Of a stretch of 64,000 bases of DNA, positions 53,589 through 64,000 are shown piece by piece (within the stretch, counting starts at the first letter, position 1; every line of letters starts with the position of its first letter). The notes beneath the pieces were generated by a model. It did not search any database and was not told where the DNA came from. It saw only the letters and a program-made list of their open reading frames with translations. The DNA is taken from positions 26,300 to 90,299 of the forward strand of contig WNYE01000123.1 in NCBI GenBank assembly GCA_021396245.1. Direction: 5' to 3'. This stretch comes from Sporothrix humicola. Lineage: Eukaryota > Ascomycota > Sordariomycetes > Ophiostomatales > Ophiostomataceae. The position numbers were made by a program, and so were the translations under genes.

Positions 53589-55288
53589 ATGTCTGCCGAC
53601 AACACAATGTGGCGGGAGATCCGCGATGCAAAACGGGCCGAGCAGCGGCAGCGCATCCCGTCCGAGTGGCTGCTGCACGGCGCTCTCCTCGAGGAAGCCG
53701 AGGCGGCCGTCGACAAGCGCGTCTACGTGGCGCGGTCGGGCATTCTCACGCCCGAAGAGGTGGCCATTACCGAGCGCGACGCCACGGACCTGGTGGCGGC
53801 CATGGCCAACGGTGAGTTGACGGCGGAGAGCGTGGTTACAGCCTTTTGCAAGCGCTGTGCGATCGGCCAGCAGCTGTGCAACTACCTGACCGAGGTCATG
53901 TTCCGCGAGGCCATCGCGGAGGCGCGCAAGCTGGACGAACACTACAGCGAAAAGGGTGTCCGAGGCCCCCTGCACGGCCTGCCGATGACGGTCAAGGAGT
54001 GCTTTAATATCAAGGGCTTTGCGTCGAGCAACAACTATGTCAGTCGCGCCTTCCACATGGCCGAGCACGACAGCTACCTGGTCGAGATCCTGCGCGCGGC
54101 AGGCGCCGTCATCATCGCCAAGACCAACACGCCGCAGACCATGATGTGCGCCGACACCAACAACAATCTGTTTGGCCTCACCAAAAACCCAGTCGTGTCT
54201 CATCTGACGGCCGGCGGCAGCAGTGGCGGCGAGGGTTCTGTCGTGGGCTTCCGCGGCTGCGCGTTGGGCATTGGCACCGACGTTGGCGGCTCGATCCGCA
54301 TCCCCGCGGCCGCCCAGGGTGTCTATGGCTTCAAGCCGTCCTCGGGTCTGCTTCCGATGCTGGGCAGCGAGCCGTCCACGTGGGCCGGCACCAACACGGG
54401 CGTCCCGGCCGTCTGCGGCCCGCTGGCGCACTCGCTGCGCGACATGCAGCTGCTCGTCAAGACGGTGCGCGCAGCCGCCCCGTGGACTCTTGACCCGACC
54501 GTCCTTCCCTACATTTATGAGCGGGCCGCTGTCGACACTCCCAGAAAACCCGTGGTCGGCGTCATCCGCCAGAGCGGCTTGACTCTCCACCCGCCAGTGC
54601 GAAGAGCCATCGACGACGCCACAGCCCGCCTGCAGAAAGCCGGCTTCGACGTCCGCGAGCTTGTCCCGCCCGACTTTGCCATTATCAAGAAAATCACCGC
54701 TGAACTGTTTACGCTGGACGGCCTCTCGTATGCGCGCCAGCAGCTCGCACGCACCGGCGAGCCCGTCCTCGACTCGATCGTTAAATTGGGGTTGTGGGCC
54801 CGCTCCGCCAAAACGCCCGAACAGATGTGGGGATGGAACGCCAAAAAGACCGCCTACCAGCGCCAGATGCACGCCGCCTGGGAAGCGGCGGGTATCGATG
54901 TGGCGCTCTGCCCGGCGGGGCCGCACAGCGCCGTCGCGCCCGGCGACTGGTCCAACACCATGTACACCGTCTGCTGGAACGGCGTCGACTACCCGGCCGC
55001 CATCGTCCCGTTTACCCACGTCGACCCGGCCGTCGACAAGCCCAACTACGCATTTACGCCGCTCGACTCGTTTGACGCACAGGTCGATGCAGAGATCCAA
55101 GCCTTATGTAAGTGACGAACCCAGAACTCTAGCAGCTATCATCGTTCCAAGCAGATACTAACCGTACCGTAGTCGATCCCGAAAAGCTCAAGGGTGCTCC
55201 AGTGGCGCTGCAGCTCGTAGGCAGAAAGTGGAAGGATGTCGAGCTCCTCCGCGATGTCGAAGTCATCGAAGTTGCCTTGCGTGCGTAA
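53589..55288 (+). CDS. Amidase-signature family hydrolase (acetamidase/fatty-amide type)
   Basis: Two exons, 53589-55107 and 55173-55288 (intron 55108-55172, gtaagt...ccgtag), giving 544 aa. The second exon restores the C-terminus FDPEKLKGAPVALQLVGRKW, conserved in the family. The Ser-cisSer-Lys triad is complete: Lys136 in LPMTVKECFN, Ser212 in GGSSGGEGS and Ser235 in GTDVGGSIR. The family hydrolyses carboxamides to acid and ammonia. The long N-terminal helical region and overall length match fungal acetamidase-like enzymes (about 540-560 aa). No signal peptide, so intracellular. Its divergent pairing with a Dal5-like carrier suggests uptake followed by hydrolysis of an amide nitrogen source. 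The substrate cannot be read from sequence. Confidence 0.93.
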
Positions 55289-55681
55289 AAATGATCGGAC
55301 AGAGGACTGAAAAAAAAAAAAAAAACGGGTAAAATCAATAATCAAAAATTAGATGTAGACGGCGAAAATAGAGCAAACACCGGTGAATATTTTTAATTTC
55401 GATTCATCGGGACGGTGTGGTACTTCCGATCCAACTTTGTGGGAAGTGTTAAGAAGTGCGGTCGCTTTGTCCCAGTCTGTTTTTTGTCCCTGGTCGCAAG
55501 AACTACACGCTGTCTGCTTATGGTGAACCGCCACGGATGCCCGAGTCTGGTCTCACCACTGGTAACGTGAACAGCAAGTGTGAATAATGCGTTTTGTAGA
55601 GGAATCTATTGGATCTTTTGGGCTTTCGCGTTCTGCTTTTCTACATAGGAGAGTGATATCCCATTTTGTACGACGCATATT
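55289..55681. other. Convergent 3' flanks, 390 bp
   Basis: Between the amidase (plus) and APH-fold (minus) stop codons. An A run of about 17 lies at 55309-55325. Nothing else seen. Confidence 0.6.
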
Positions 55682-56740
55682 TCACTCTACATTAAGAAGT
55701 GAATCCAGAAGTCGCACATCCCCATCATCTGGATCCAAGACCCCTATCATTCCCTTGAATCCACTGTTGTATACCGTCCCATACCGTATGAGTATCCCTG
55801 CTTTTCCAGCCAGCTCTATCAGATGTCGTTCGCTCGCGGACACGTGCGTCTCTTCTTGGAAAGCGGCCCAGAAGGATTCACGCAAACCGGGCATGTTTTC
55901 AAACCACTTCCAACCGTCCGCCGTCATGTGTCCAAGGGCATTCTCCAGTGCGTATAAAGCAAAACCAAGAGGGAGGTTCGTTGTGTCCGGCCAGTCAACA
56001 ACCCCAGTCACACATCCGATAGCTGGGTCGACCAAAATGTTCATTTCATTCAAGTCGCTGTGAGTGGGAACAAGGGGATAGTTCGTGTCGACAAAGGCCG
56101 GCAGAGCGGACTGGATTCTTCGTATGATTGGCAAAAAACGTTCCGGGAGTGTCTCTGCAAGGTGTGCAAATCTGGCTTCGCACTCATCCCGGATCGGCTT
56201 AGCATCTACTTGCCCTTTGCCGCCGTCATGCCACCAGTTCCACCCCCGGGCAAAGAATCTAGGGCGTCGATTAGTGAGGAAAAGAGGAGAGATACACAAT
56301 TTTGAAGAACCTGAAACTCACTTTGCCAGGCTTCGAGCTGTGTTTTGTTTTTGCTCGTGGGTGAAAGACAGCCTGTGCATGATGTAGTTCTCGCCGGGGA
56401 GACAGTCCATTTCGTAGGCTGTCAGGGGATCGCCGAGACTTGTGTTTCCGACTTGTCCAAGATCAAGGCATCGCGGGACTGTGTCTCCATACACATCTCG
56501 TACCAGCTTCAATTTTGTGACATCAAGCAAAGAGTCATGCTCACGAAACTGCACGATTTTACATTCGTCTTTTCCAGTGGCCAGTGTGTAGCTGCATGAG
56601 CCTTGGATAGGTACAGGCTTGATCCCCTTACCGTACTTCTCTATGGCAAAAAGATCGCACTCAATACGGGAGGATGAAGATCCGCCCTCCAAGAAAAAGT
56701 TGGCAATGGTGTTATCAAGACTGTATACAATGGTCGGCAT
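55682..56740 (-). CDS. Aminoglycoside phosphotransferase-fold kinase (APH family)
   Basis: Two exons, 56740-56322 and 56258-55682 (intron 56259-56321, gtgagt...cctag, Lys codon split), giving 331 aa. The catalytic Brenner motif is intact, HSDLNEMNILVD with His206, Asp208 and Asn213, followed by the metal-binding GVVDWPDT (Asp228). The N-lobe is shorter and less clear, with GSCSYTLATGKDE around 47-58. Fungal genomes carry many APH-fold proteins of unknown substrate; a role in drug resistance should not be assumed. I chose ATG 56740 (MPTIVYSLDNTIANFF), because the upstream in-frame extension looks like leader and because a duplicated copy of this start is found at 59574-59615. Confidence 0.83.
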
Positions 56741-57780
56741 GACTGCGTTGAATGGGGTGGAAATAATGGAAGGGATGGAAAAGATGGAAAAGCAACTGAT
56801 GTCCACGTAATGTTGTCTGGTACACGGTTTGGAGGCGGTGAACAAATCCCATGGTCACACACAATTATATCACACCACGTGATCGTTATCGTGAGTCTGG
56901 TACAGTATTAAGTAAGCAGGTAGCCGACAAACGACAGAGACGGATAAATACGTGATTGAGATTTTGGTTGTGTAGACATTTCCAGACATCGCAAGGTCAT
57001 TGTAATAAAAGAGATGGACTGCTGGCCCAGAATTGTGTCGGGACCCTGAAAACTTTTGGTAGGATTTGCGGAATAATCTAACCCCACGATCTGGTCCGTT
57101 TGACCAATCCAATAATTTCTGCTATAATCAAGGTCTGATCGTATGTGAAAATGCATATGTGTGGCGAGGCCGATCATAACACAATATGAGTCTCGTTACA
57201 TCAGCGCGGTACTATCTAGCAAAAGAAATGCGTATTGCTATCATAGAGCAACAGAATTGGATTATTGGATTCGATATGCCTGGCGGGTGGTGACCGTAGA
57301 AAGGTTTAGACCTAGTTTAAAAACTAAGCACGAGCTTTCTTCGTTGATAGGATTGTATATATACACAGGGGCTGTCGTGTTTATAAGTTATACAGTTTAG
57401 CCTGAGAATTAAGGAACGAGTCAACACGATAACCTAAATCACGTGCTTAAAGGCCGAGAAAGGCAGAGAAAGGCAGAGAGACGTAGAGAGAGACAGGGAG
57501 AGAGGGTTAAGAGAAGCACAAAGAAAGAGACAAAAACAAGGGCTAGGAGGAAGGGCCAGAGGACAAGGCCGGGATACAGGATGAGGAGAGTTGACGTAGC
57601 CGAGGCTTCGCTGAGATGGTCGTTGGGCTAGTAGGCTTAGATGGCCGGATTTTGGGTGTTTTTAGAAGGTTCAGACCTCAAGTAGGTTGAAAGTGGAGAA
57701 AGAAAAGAACACTAAATATTCACAGAATATTTTCTTCTGGTTATTGCGACCCTATGATGGCCACACTTGGGTCTCCCCCC
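56741..57780. other. Intergenic region, 1.0 kb
   Basis: Promoter of the APH-fold gene and 3' flank of the next minus-strand gene. A purine tract with gagaaaggcagagaaaggca repeats lies at 57455-57530. No gene supported. Confidence 0.55.
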
Positions 57781-58731
57781 TCAGTTAAACAGCCGGCTCA
57801 GCTTATACGGGTTCTTGCCCCGCGGCACCGGTACCGGCACATGCCGGTTCAGCGCCTGTTCCCATACGTAGCAGCACCACAGCGCCACCAGCACGTCCCG
57901 CAGATCGCGCCGCATCGGCTCCGTCACCACCAGCCGCGGCGTCGTCGCCGACGCCGCGCCCGCCGTCTCATACATTTTGGCCACTTCCTTGTGCTCCGCG
58001 TCCGTCCACGTGCACACGCCCTTTTTGTACCGCGCCCGGAACAGCACCTTGTCTTTGGCCCCTTCGGCCCAGTGGAACTCGTGTTTCTCGATGCGTGCCG
58101 GCAGCGCCTCCCAGGAATCGGTGGGCCCCTCGCGCCACCCAAAGACACCCAGGGGTGCCGTCCGCCACGACCGGCTGTAAATGAACCATTCGGGCGGGCC
58201 GGGCTTGAACAGGGACGGCAGGAACTTGTTAATGTGTCCCAGCACGTAAAAGCCGCGTTTGCGCACACGCGTCGACCCATCCTCGAGGGTCCGATAGTCC
58301 AACCTCTCCAGCTCGACGCCCTTGGTGGCCGGCGTCAGGCTCGCCAAGCCTAGACCCGACTCGTACAGAACAGCGTCGGGTGCGTTCTCGGCGTAGATGG
58401 CCTGCCCGTCGAGCACGAGCACCGTCGGCGGCAGAATGTCGGCTGGGTCCGCCACAAACGTGTGCGGAATGTCGGTCGATGCAGATGCGCCGTCGGCGCC
58501 GTCCGACGGTCCAGCATCGAGCAGCATCGACGTCTGTACACGGTATGGCGCGTTGTCCTTCTCGGCCGGGATAGGGGCGGGCGACTTCGACGTCGAAGCT
58601 GACGTTCCGGCTGGCGGTTCGTAGCCTGGGAGCGCCCCGTTGTCTCCGTTTATTGTCTCCGTTTCGGAGGATGCTTGTACGATCGGCTCGTAGACCGGTA
58701 GCGTCTCCGTTTTGAGATCGGCCTGTTCCAT
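57781..58731 (-). CDS. Hypothetical protein, 316 aa
   Basis: Intronless from ATG 58731 (MEQADLKTETLPVYEPIVQ). The further upstream in-frame ATGs lie in hydrophobic, leader-like sequence. Residues 1-85 are Pro/Ser/Thr/Glu-rich and disordered, with two copies of a P-(V/G)-YEP motif (LPVYEP, LPGYEP) resembling PY-type docking sites. The rest is a compact mixed domain with aromatic-rich stretches (FYVLGHINKFLPSLF, PPEWFIYSRSW, FGWREGPTDSWEALP) and a conserved-looking C-terminus (LRDVLVALWCCYVWEQALNR). No family recognised. High third-position GC supports coding. It looks like a lineage-typical fungal protein. Confidence 0.72.
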   Translation of the reverse strand: MEQADLKTETLPVYEPIVQASSETETINGDNGALPGYEPPAGTSASTSKSPAPIPAEKDNAPYRVQTSMLLDAGPSDGADGASASTDIPHTFVADPADILPPTVLVLDGQAIYAENAPDAVLYESGLGLASLTPATKGVELERLDYRTLEDGSTRVRKRGFYVLGHINKFLPSLFKPGPPEWFIYSRSWRTAPLGVFGWREGPTDSWEALPARIEKHEFHWAEGAKDKVLFRARYKKGVCTWTDAEHKEVAKMYETAGAASATTPRLVVTEPMRRDLRDVLVALWCCYVWEQALNRHVPVPVPRGKNPYKLSRLFN

Positions 58732-59887
58732 AATGGATGAGAATAAAAGAGTACAAGGACAAATACGGTTGAGAAACGGTGGGAAACGGTTGTGAGAAAG
58801 GTATTGCACTGTCGTGCCCGGGGATATTGATGGCAGCGGCAGTGTTTTAACACAAAACAGACAGAGATGAGAGGACAAATAAGCGACAATATGATACAGA
58901 GTCTCCCTGCAAGCAAGAATGGAGACACTTTCGCGACCGATAAGCTGAGGGAACAGCAAAGAAGATGCGGGGGGGGATGAAAGGAAAGAGAAATGGCAAA
59001 AGCACAAAGACGCACGATATAACACAAATCGAAAAAGAAATAAAGAGGATGAATAAAAAGATGGAACCATATGGGAGTTTTCCGAGGCTAAAAAGACGCA
59101 AAAAGGACGTCAAAAGGACATACGATGCTTCTGTGGCACAAAAGGCATAAATAACGAGACTTGTTGCCTGTAGCAGAGCAGAGAGTCGTTGCCGACGGAG
59201 CCGATTGACATGTGCTTTGTCGCATGTAGCGAAAAATGGGTCTCCGCAAAACGGGCCGTCTTCTCCGTGCAACCGCGAAAGGGAGAATGGGGGAGGGCGC
59301 AGTAAAGCTTTAAGCGAGGAAAGATCAAATAAAACAAAAGGGGGGGAGACTACGACGTAGGCCTATTCCATTATGTGAAGCGGCACGCGAGAAGGATGGT
59401 GGGTGGGGGTTGCTTGTTTGTTATTGGCTTCTGACGGTTTATTCTTTTGGTAACCTTATTTCGCGCGCTACTACCGCCCTGCCCACCGAAAAGGGAGAAA
59501 ACGAACAGACGGGGAGACAGGAGTGGCGTCGTCGTGCAACAATGCCACACACAACACGACCGTGCCCTGTCTAAGTGGCAATGGTGTTGTCAAGACTGTA
59601 TACAATAGTCGGCATGATGGCGTGAAATGACTTTGATAAGGATTTTTTTTTTTTTTTTTTTGAATAATAACCAACCATAACCTATGAAATTTAAAAACGA
59701 ATGTGCAACAGCGGGGTTTCACTACTCATTGCAGTATCCCGTGCTCTCCAATATGTGAATACATGGTGGTCTTAAGCGCCGAGTCTTGTTAAAGGAGTCC
59801 ACTTTTCGGACCCCAAACCACCCCGCAACGTGCAGCATGACATTCTTACAATCAACCGAATGAGTGGATTTTTTTTGACAAAACAAT
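58732..59887. other. Divergent intergenic region with an APH-gene start remnant
   Basis: Between the hypothetical gene (minus) and the GluRS gene (plus). Contains the short APH-start duplicate (59571-59630) and a T20 run at about 59644-59663. No intact gene seen. Confidence 0.55.
59571..59630 (-). pseudogene. Remnant of the 5' end of the APH-fold gene
   Basis: About 50 bp match 56700-56755 with roughly one mismatch in eight. On the minus strand the ATG at 59615 encodes MPTIVYSLDNTIAT, then TAG (59573-59571), against MPTIVYSLDNTIANFF in the intact gene. Only the start survives. It lies about 2.9 kb from the intact copy and has the same orientation. Confidence 0.72.
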
Positions 59888-62044
59888 ATGCCAACTTCGT
59901 CCAACTTTAATATGAGCCGACTAGAGATCGCAGCCAAAGCAGATCTTGCGCTGGTACTACCAAGCCTGGTACTGGCAAACCATCTCTACATCACCGGGGC
60001 CTTGCCAGACCTGACGCGCTCTTTCCATCCAGGGAGGACTCTTAAAGAGGGTGATTATGGGGCGCCGGTTGTCCGATTTGTCTCTCCGGATGGCAGGGTG
60101 GCATCATCCAGAGACGATGTTTGTGCTGCTCTTGTAGCCGCGGCCGGTGAAACAAACACGTCAGTGGGACAATGGGTTGCCAAGTCTGCGCAGTTTTCCT
60201 GCAAGAATCGAAAAGACATCGAGGGTCATCTCGGTCACCTTGAGTTACATCTCACTCTCCGGTCTTTTATTAGTGGCCACACACTGGCCTTGGATGATCT
60301 CGCAATATGGGCCGCGCTACGATCGAACCCGGTGGCACAGTCCCTAATGCACAAGACGAATGGCCACGTTCGACGGTGGTACAATTATGTGCCCGACTCT
60401 ACTCCCTGGCTGGCGCCACTCATCGAAGAACTTACGGCACCAGCTGTCAGAGAGTATGCAGAGGAGCGTGCCGCGGCCTCGGCTGCCGGTGCAAGCTACG
60501 ACATCGCCTTGCCGGATGTTGAGGGACCTATCACAACACGCTTTCCACCCGAGCCGTCGGGCTACCTGCACATTGGACACGCAAAGGCGGCGCTGCTCAA
60601 CGACTATTTTGCGCGCAGCCGGCCGGGTGGCAAACTGATTTGCCGTTTTGACGATACCAATCCATCCAAGGAGTCGACGGAATTTCAGGAGTCGATCGTC
60701 GAGGATTTGGCCACGCTGGACATCCACCCAGACACGATCAGCTACTCGAGCGACTACTTCCAGCAGATGCACGACCTGGCCATCAAGTTGATTCGCGACG
60801 GAAAAGCATTTGCTGATGACTCGGAGCTGGGCAAGGGTGACGAAGACCGGAAGAACCGGCTGCCGTCGAAGAGGAGAGACGTGAGTGTTGATGAGACACT
60901 GGCCCGTTTTGCGGACATGACAACGGGGTCAGAAGAGGGCCGGCGCTGGTGCATCCGTGCACGCATTGCCTACGATAGCCCTAACGGCACATTGCGCGAT
61001 CCAGTCATATATCGGTACAACATGATGCCGCATCACCGGACGGGCACCACCTGGAAGGTCTATCCGACGTACGATTTCTGCGCGCCCATCCTCGACTCGT
61101 TAGAGGGCGTCACGCTGGCTTTGAGGACGAACGAGTACCGCGATCGCAATGCACAGTACGCTTGGTTTCAGGAAGCCTTGGGGCTACGGCGGGTGCCCAT
61201 CTACGACTTTTCGAGACTCAACTTTGTGCGGACCGTCCTATCAAAACGAAAACTGGCCCAGCTTGTCGACAGCGGAAAAGTCTGGGGCTGGGACGATCCG
61301 CGAATGCCGACTCTCAGAGGCGTGCTACGGCGCGGCATGGTTGTGCCGGCACTGCGCGAGTTTGTGCTCAAGCAGGGCCCAAGCCGGAACGTGCTGAATC
61401 TGGAGTGGGGCGCGTTTTGGGCCCTGAACAAGAAGCACATTGACCCCGTGGCACCGCGACATACTGCCATCTTGGAGAAAGATGTTGTGCGATGCACGAT
61501 AGGGAGTATTGATGATGCTGATCTCGCGCCCTTGACACGTCCCAAGTACATTAAGATGCCCGAGCTAGGCAATAAGACGGTCCTGCTCAGCCGCAACATT
61601 CTCCTCGAGCAGGTTGATGCAAAGTCTTTTACTGTTGGCGAGGAGGTCACGCTGATGAACTGGGGAAACGCTTTTGTTCGAGGGATTGAGAATGACACGG
61701 ATGGCAAAATCAAGACACTCGATTTGGAGTTTCACTCTGGAGGTGACGTCAAGAAAACAAAGAAAATCACCTGGCTAGCTGATACATCTGAGAATCTTGT
61801 TCCCGTCGACCTAGTCTCGTTCGATTACCTCATCACCAAAGACAAGCTTGACAAGTCGGACAATCTCACAGATCATCTCACAGACGTCACCGAGTTTCGA
61901 CAACAGGCTTTTGCTGACTGCAACGTCAAGAAACTGCAAAAAAGTGGTACCATCCAGTTTGAGCGCAAAGGTTACTACAGACTGGATTCCGTAATTAGAG
62001 GCGACCAGCAGCGGATAGTCTTCTTTGAGATTCCGGTGAGATGA
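59888..62044 (+). CDS. GUS1: Glutamyl-tRNA synthetase, eukaryotic cytosolic type
   Basis: Intronless, 718 aa. The N-terminal GST-like domain ends near residue 170 (LDDLAIWAALRSNPV). The class I catalytic domain has PPEPSGYLHIGHAK (HIGH at 228-231) and a KMSKS-equivalent LSKRK (451-455). Family blocks GKLICRFDDTNP, WKVYPTYDFCAPILDS, ALRTNEYRDRN and RNVLNLEWGAFWALNKKHID are present, and the beta-barrel anticodon-binding part follows. The enzyme charges tRNA-Glu. The region at about 312-350 (after ADDS) is less like typical fungal GluRS, and codon use is less biased than in the zinc-knuckle or complex I genes, so it could be a second copy rather than the housekeeping one. ATG 59888 or 59912 (Met9) could be the start. 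Two AATAAA motifs lie within 50 bp after the stop. Confidence 0.88.
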   Translation: MPTSSNFNMSRLEIAAKADLALVLPSLVLANHLYITGALPDLTRSFHPGRTLKEGDYGAPVVRFVSPDGRVASSRDDVCAALVAAAGETNTSVGQWVAKSAQFSCKNRKDIEGHLGHLELHLTLRSFISGHTLALDDLAIWAALRSNPVAQSLMHKTNGHVRRWYNYVPDSTPWLAPLIEELTAPAVREYAEERAAASAAGASYDIALPDVEGPITTRFPPEPSGYLHIGHAKAALLNDYFARSRPGGKLICRFDDTNPSKESTEFQESIVEDLATLDIHPDTISYSSDYFQQMHDLAIKLIRDGKAFADDSELGKGDEDRKNRLPSKRRDVSVDETLARFADMTTGSEEGRRWCIRARIAYDSPNGTLRDPVIYRYNMMPHHRTGTTWKVYPTYDFCAPILDSLEGVTLALRTNEYRDRNAQYAWFQEALGLRRVPIYDFSRLNFVRTVLSKRKLAQLVDSGKVWGWDDPRMPTLRGVLRRGMVVPALREFVLKQGPSRNVLNLEWGAFWALNKKHIDPVAPRHTAILEKDVVRCTIGSIDDADLAPLTRPKYIKMPELGNKTVLLSRNILLEQVDAKSFTVGEEVTLMNWGNAFVRGIENDTDGKIKTLDLEFHSGGDVKKTKKITWLADTSENLVPVDLVSFDYLITKDKLDKSDNLTDHLTDVTEFRQQAFADCNVKKLQKSGTIQFERKGYYRLDSVIRGDQQRIVFFEIPVR

Positions 62045-63924
62045 GGTACACATGAAATAAAGGGGTGTATATGAAATAAAGAGAGACGAGAAGGACAAAA
62101 AAAAGATACAACCAACAAAGTAACAAAAAAACGTACAGCAGCGGGTATTCGCTGGTCGTCACCGACCCAACTACTAATCCGCCGATTACTGGTTTGACTA
62201 GGGGAGAGCGGACGGGATCCCGTATTTTCCAGTATCTATGGCCGTACGTGGAGGAACTGTCAGTTAGTGTCGTTTATATGTTTAGCGGTGCGTTGATTTT
62301 AGTGTCTAAAATAAAACTACCCCTTTACCTCATGATGTATTGTTTACTTTCTCCACTTTTTTTTCTTTTTTTGTTATTAGAAAACAACGTCGTCACTCCG
62401 GGGTTTTTTTTGCTAAAACTGTGAACTATATTACATTGTACACTTACAAAGTAAAAAAATAAAATAAAATAATACTATGAGTTGGTGAAAATCTGCAAGA
62501 AACAAATCGAATTTATCCTTTATTCCGTCCATCACGTGACAGGATCGTAACGCCCAGCCATCACTCGTTACCCAGTTGAGTTACCGGGACCCAATAAATA
62601 GACCACATGTCTCACCGGTTCACTACCCGTAAAGCGGAAGCGGTACCCGAAATAGAATACAAAGGACTCCCAAGTATTAGATGTGGTGGGACAAGACGTG
62701 TAAAAGGGCGAGAATAGAAAGCATGACGGTGTCTGGCCAAGTTAGTCGAACTTGAATGACAACGAGTTAGGGGTGGTAATAAGCCTCGTTTTTTTCTCAT
62801 TGCATCGATACCGGAAATGCTGTGCCTTTGAATAATCGGTTTAGATATTTAGACGTCCTGTCACATATGACAAAACCAGAGAAGTGCACAAAATAATGTT
62901 AACAGGCCAATGGTCTTTATCCTCGGCCACACAAGTAATTGGGCTGGCCGTCGGGCATAAATAGCTCGTAATGCAGGGTTTATGTCTGTCGTCTGATATA
63001 TTGGATAGCGTGTCTCACGCTTGAATTGGAAATCTTGTTAAAAGGCATGGCAACAAGAGAAAAGAAAACAATAAGAGTATGGATACGGACTGAAACGGGA
63101 TACATGACTTGGGTGACTGCGGAAAATACAAACTCATCATACCACGAAAGAGGCCAACACTCGCGAACAATGTCTTTTGAGCCCAGTGTGACGATTGGAT
63201 CATGACCGATTTAAGATGATATATTTTGCATTGTAGTTGTAGTGAGACGAAGGGCTGCGCGAATTGAAGGTTGCATCTAAGGTCGATCGGCATTTATTCG
63301 TAGGGCTCCTTCGTGGTGTTACGAGGTCCGCTTGGAAATTAGCTTGTATCAGATTTATCAGATGGAACAATTACACGTGGACAAGTCGACAACACGACAA
63401 TAAGCGCGCGATTGCCTGGGCTTGATACGATGGATTGAACCCTTTTAATCTACTGTGCGTCCGCCGTCCTCCGGATGGGACTGGCCCTTCTTTTCTAATT
63501 CGCATTGGACGGGTAAATTGATTTGCCTTTGCAAGTTTTCTGACGAGGATTTGGCCCATGTAGGCTGTTTCGGGAGCCTGTTCGGGTGGTTTAGCGGGCA
63601 CATGCAGACGAAACACTGGACCCCACATCGATTGGTGGGACTACCCCGAGTTATTCCCACCCCTGCAAGGCTGCGTCGATGGCAAGATCTCATTGATGGA
63701 AATCGTGATCCTCGTATGACGTTACTGTGCAGTGTAACATCGAGCATAAACCTGAGATGGATTAAGTCTGTCGAGTCAGGGTCGGCGCAGAAAAAAGGGA
63801 TGAACTTTGCTCGCAAGACGGGACGAGTCATGGGATCGGATCAGCTTATATATCGCGGACGAGACATGTCCGTTTCTTGTTTTGACGTTTGATCTATAGA
63901 CAAAGTGTACGGCAACACCAGACG

Positions 63925-64000
<76 letters not shown>
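62045..64000. other. Gene-free right edge
   Basis: 3' flank of the GluRS gene, then about 1.9 kb with no coding region, transposon domain or RNA gene that I can support. Apparent frames (e.g. 63455-63892) lack any recognisable feature. The window ends in uninterrupted A. Confidence 0.55.
63925..64000. repeat. Poly(A) run of 76 bases reaching the window end
   Basis: Every base from 63925 to the edge is A. It is not the fungal telomere repeat (TTAGGG/CCCTAA). It could be an assembly end, or the 3' tail of a retroposed element lying upstream. Confidence 0.9.

Noticed and set aside
55682..56740. Antibiotic-resistance gene
   Set aside because: The APH fold and catalytic residues are present, but fungal APH-fold proteins are numerous and mostly of unknown substrate, so resistance is not supported.
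31538..57451. Identical 13-mer TCACGTGCTTAAA at 31538-31550 and 57439-57451
   Set aside because: One exact 13-mer pair built on a common palindrome is weak evidence in 64 kb; the flanks do not match.
63455..63892. 145-codon frame near the right edge
   Set aside because: No motif or composition supporting coding, and it is overlapped by frames on the other strand.
63925..64000. Telomere
   Set aside because: Fungal telomeres are TTAGGG-type repeats. This is plain A and is better explained as an assembly end or retroposon tail.

Overview
This window is nuclear DNA of a filamentous ascomycete. Genes are 1-2.3 kb with short GT-AG introns (about 50-240 bp, often with CTAAC/CTGAC branch sites), and coding GC is high. 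The gene set is fungal: Zn2Cys6 regulator, MCH1-type and Dal5/ACS-type MFS carriers, Serinc/TMS1, nuclear complex I 24 kDa subunit, F-box protein. Style and products fit Pezizomycotina, most likely Sordariomycetes; I cannot name the genus. I recognised no rRNA, tRNA, CRISPR or viral genes.

Layout. 0-24 kb: a two-TM hypothetical protein after a long pyrimidine-rich leader (3.3-5.0 kb), a gene-poor stretch, a seven-zinc-knuckle Gis2/CNBP protein (10.3-11.1), a secreted GH16 glucanase (minus, 12.4-13.3), the complex I 24 kDa subunit (16.3-17.4), a kelch protein (minus, 17.7-19.6) and a large membrane protein (minus, 21.0-23.3). 24-42 kb: a YrhK-like membrane protein, an unrecognised small protein, MCH1 and TMS1 diverging from a promoter with three CACGTG boxes, a second member of the unrecognised family, a four-domain rhodanese protein diverging from a Zn2Cys6 factor, and a TPR protein. 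42.5-48.5 kb: an F-box-like protein followed by a repeat-rich accessory zone with inverted repeats, minisatellites and a broken tandem-module gene. 48.6-64 kb: two Dal5-like carriers, an amidase, an APH-fold kinase, a hypothetical protein, a GluRS, then about 2 kb without genes ending in a 76-base poly(A) run.

How genes work together. The clearest functional group is the convergent carrier pair plus the amidase (48.6-55.3 kb). The second carrier and the amidase share a divergent promoter with four GATA cores in 24 bp, which suggests a nitrogen-scavenging module under an AreA/NIT2-type factor. MCH1 and TMS1 also share a divergent promoter. The remaining neighbours look like ordinary fungal gene order.

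Most novel content: (i) two diverged members of an unrecognised protein family at 27.1-27.8 and 33.9-35.0 kb; (ii) the 44.3-47.9 kb repeat zone with a decayed gene built from repeated hydrophobic FWxAVP modules; (iii) the same TGTAAGTG-type 9-bp satellite at three loci. Splice sites were placed by eye, using frame continuity and family conservation.
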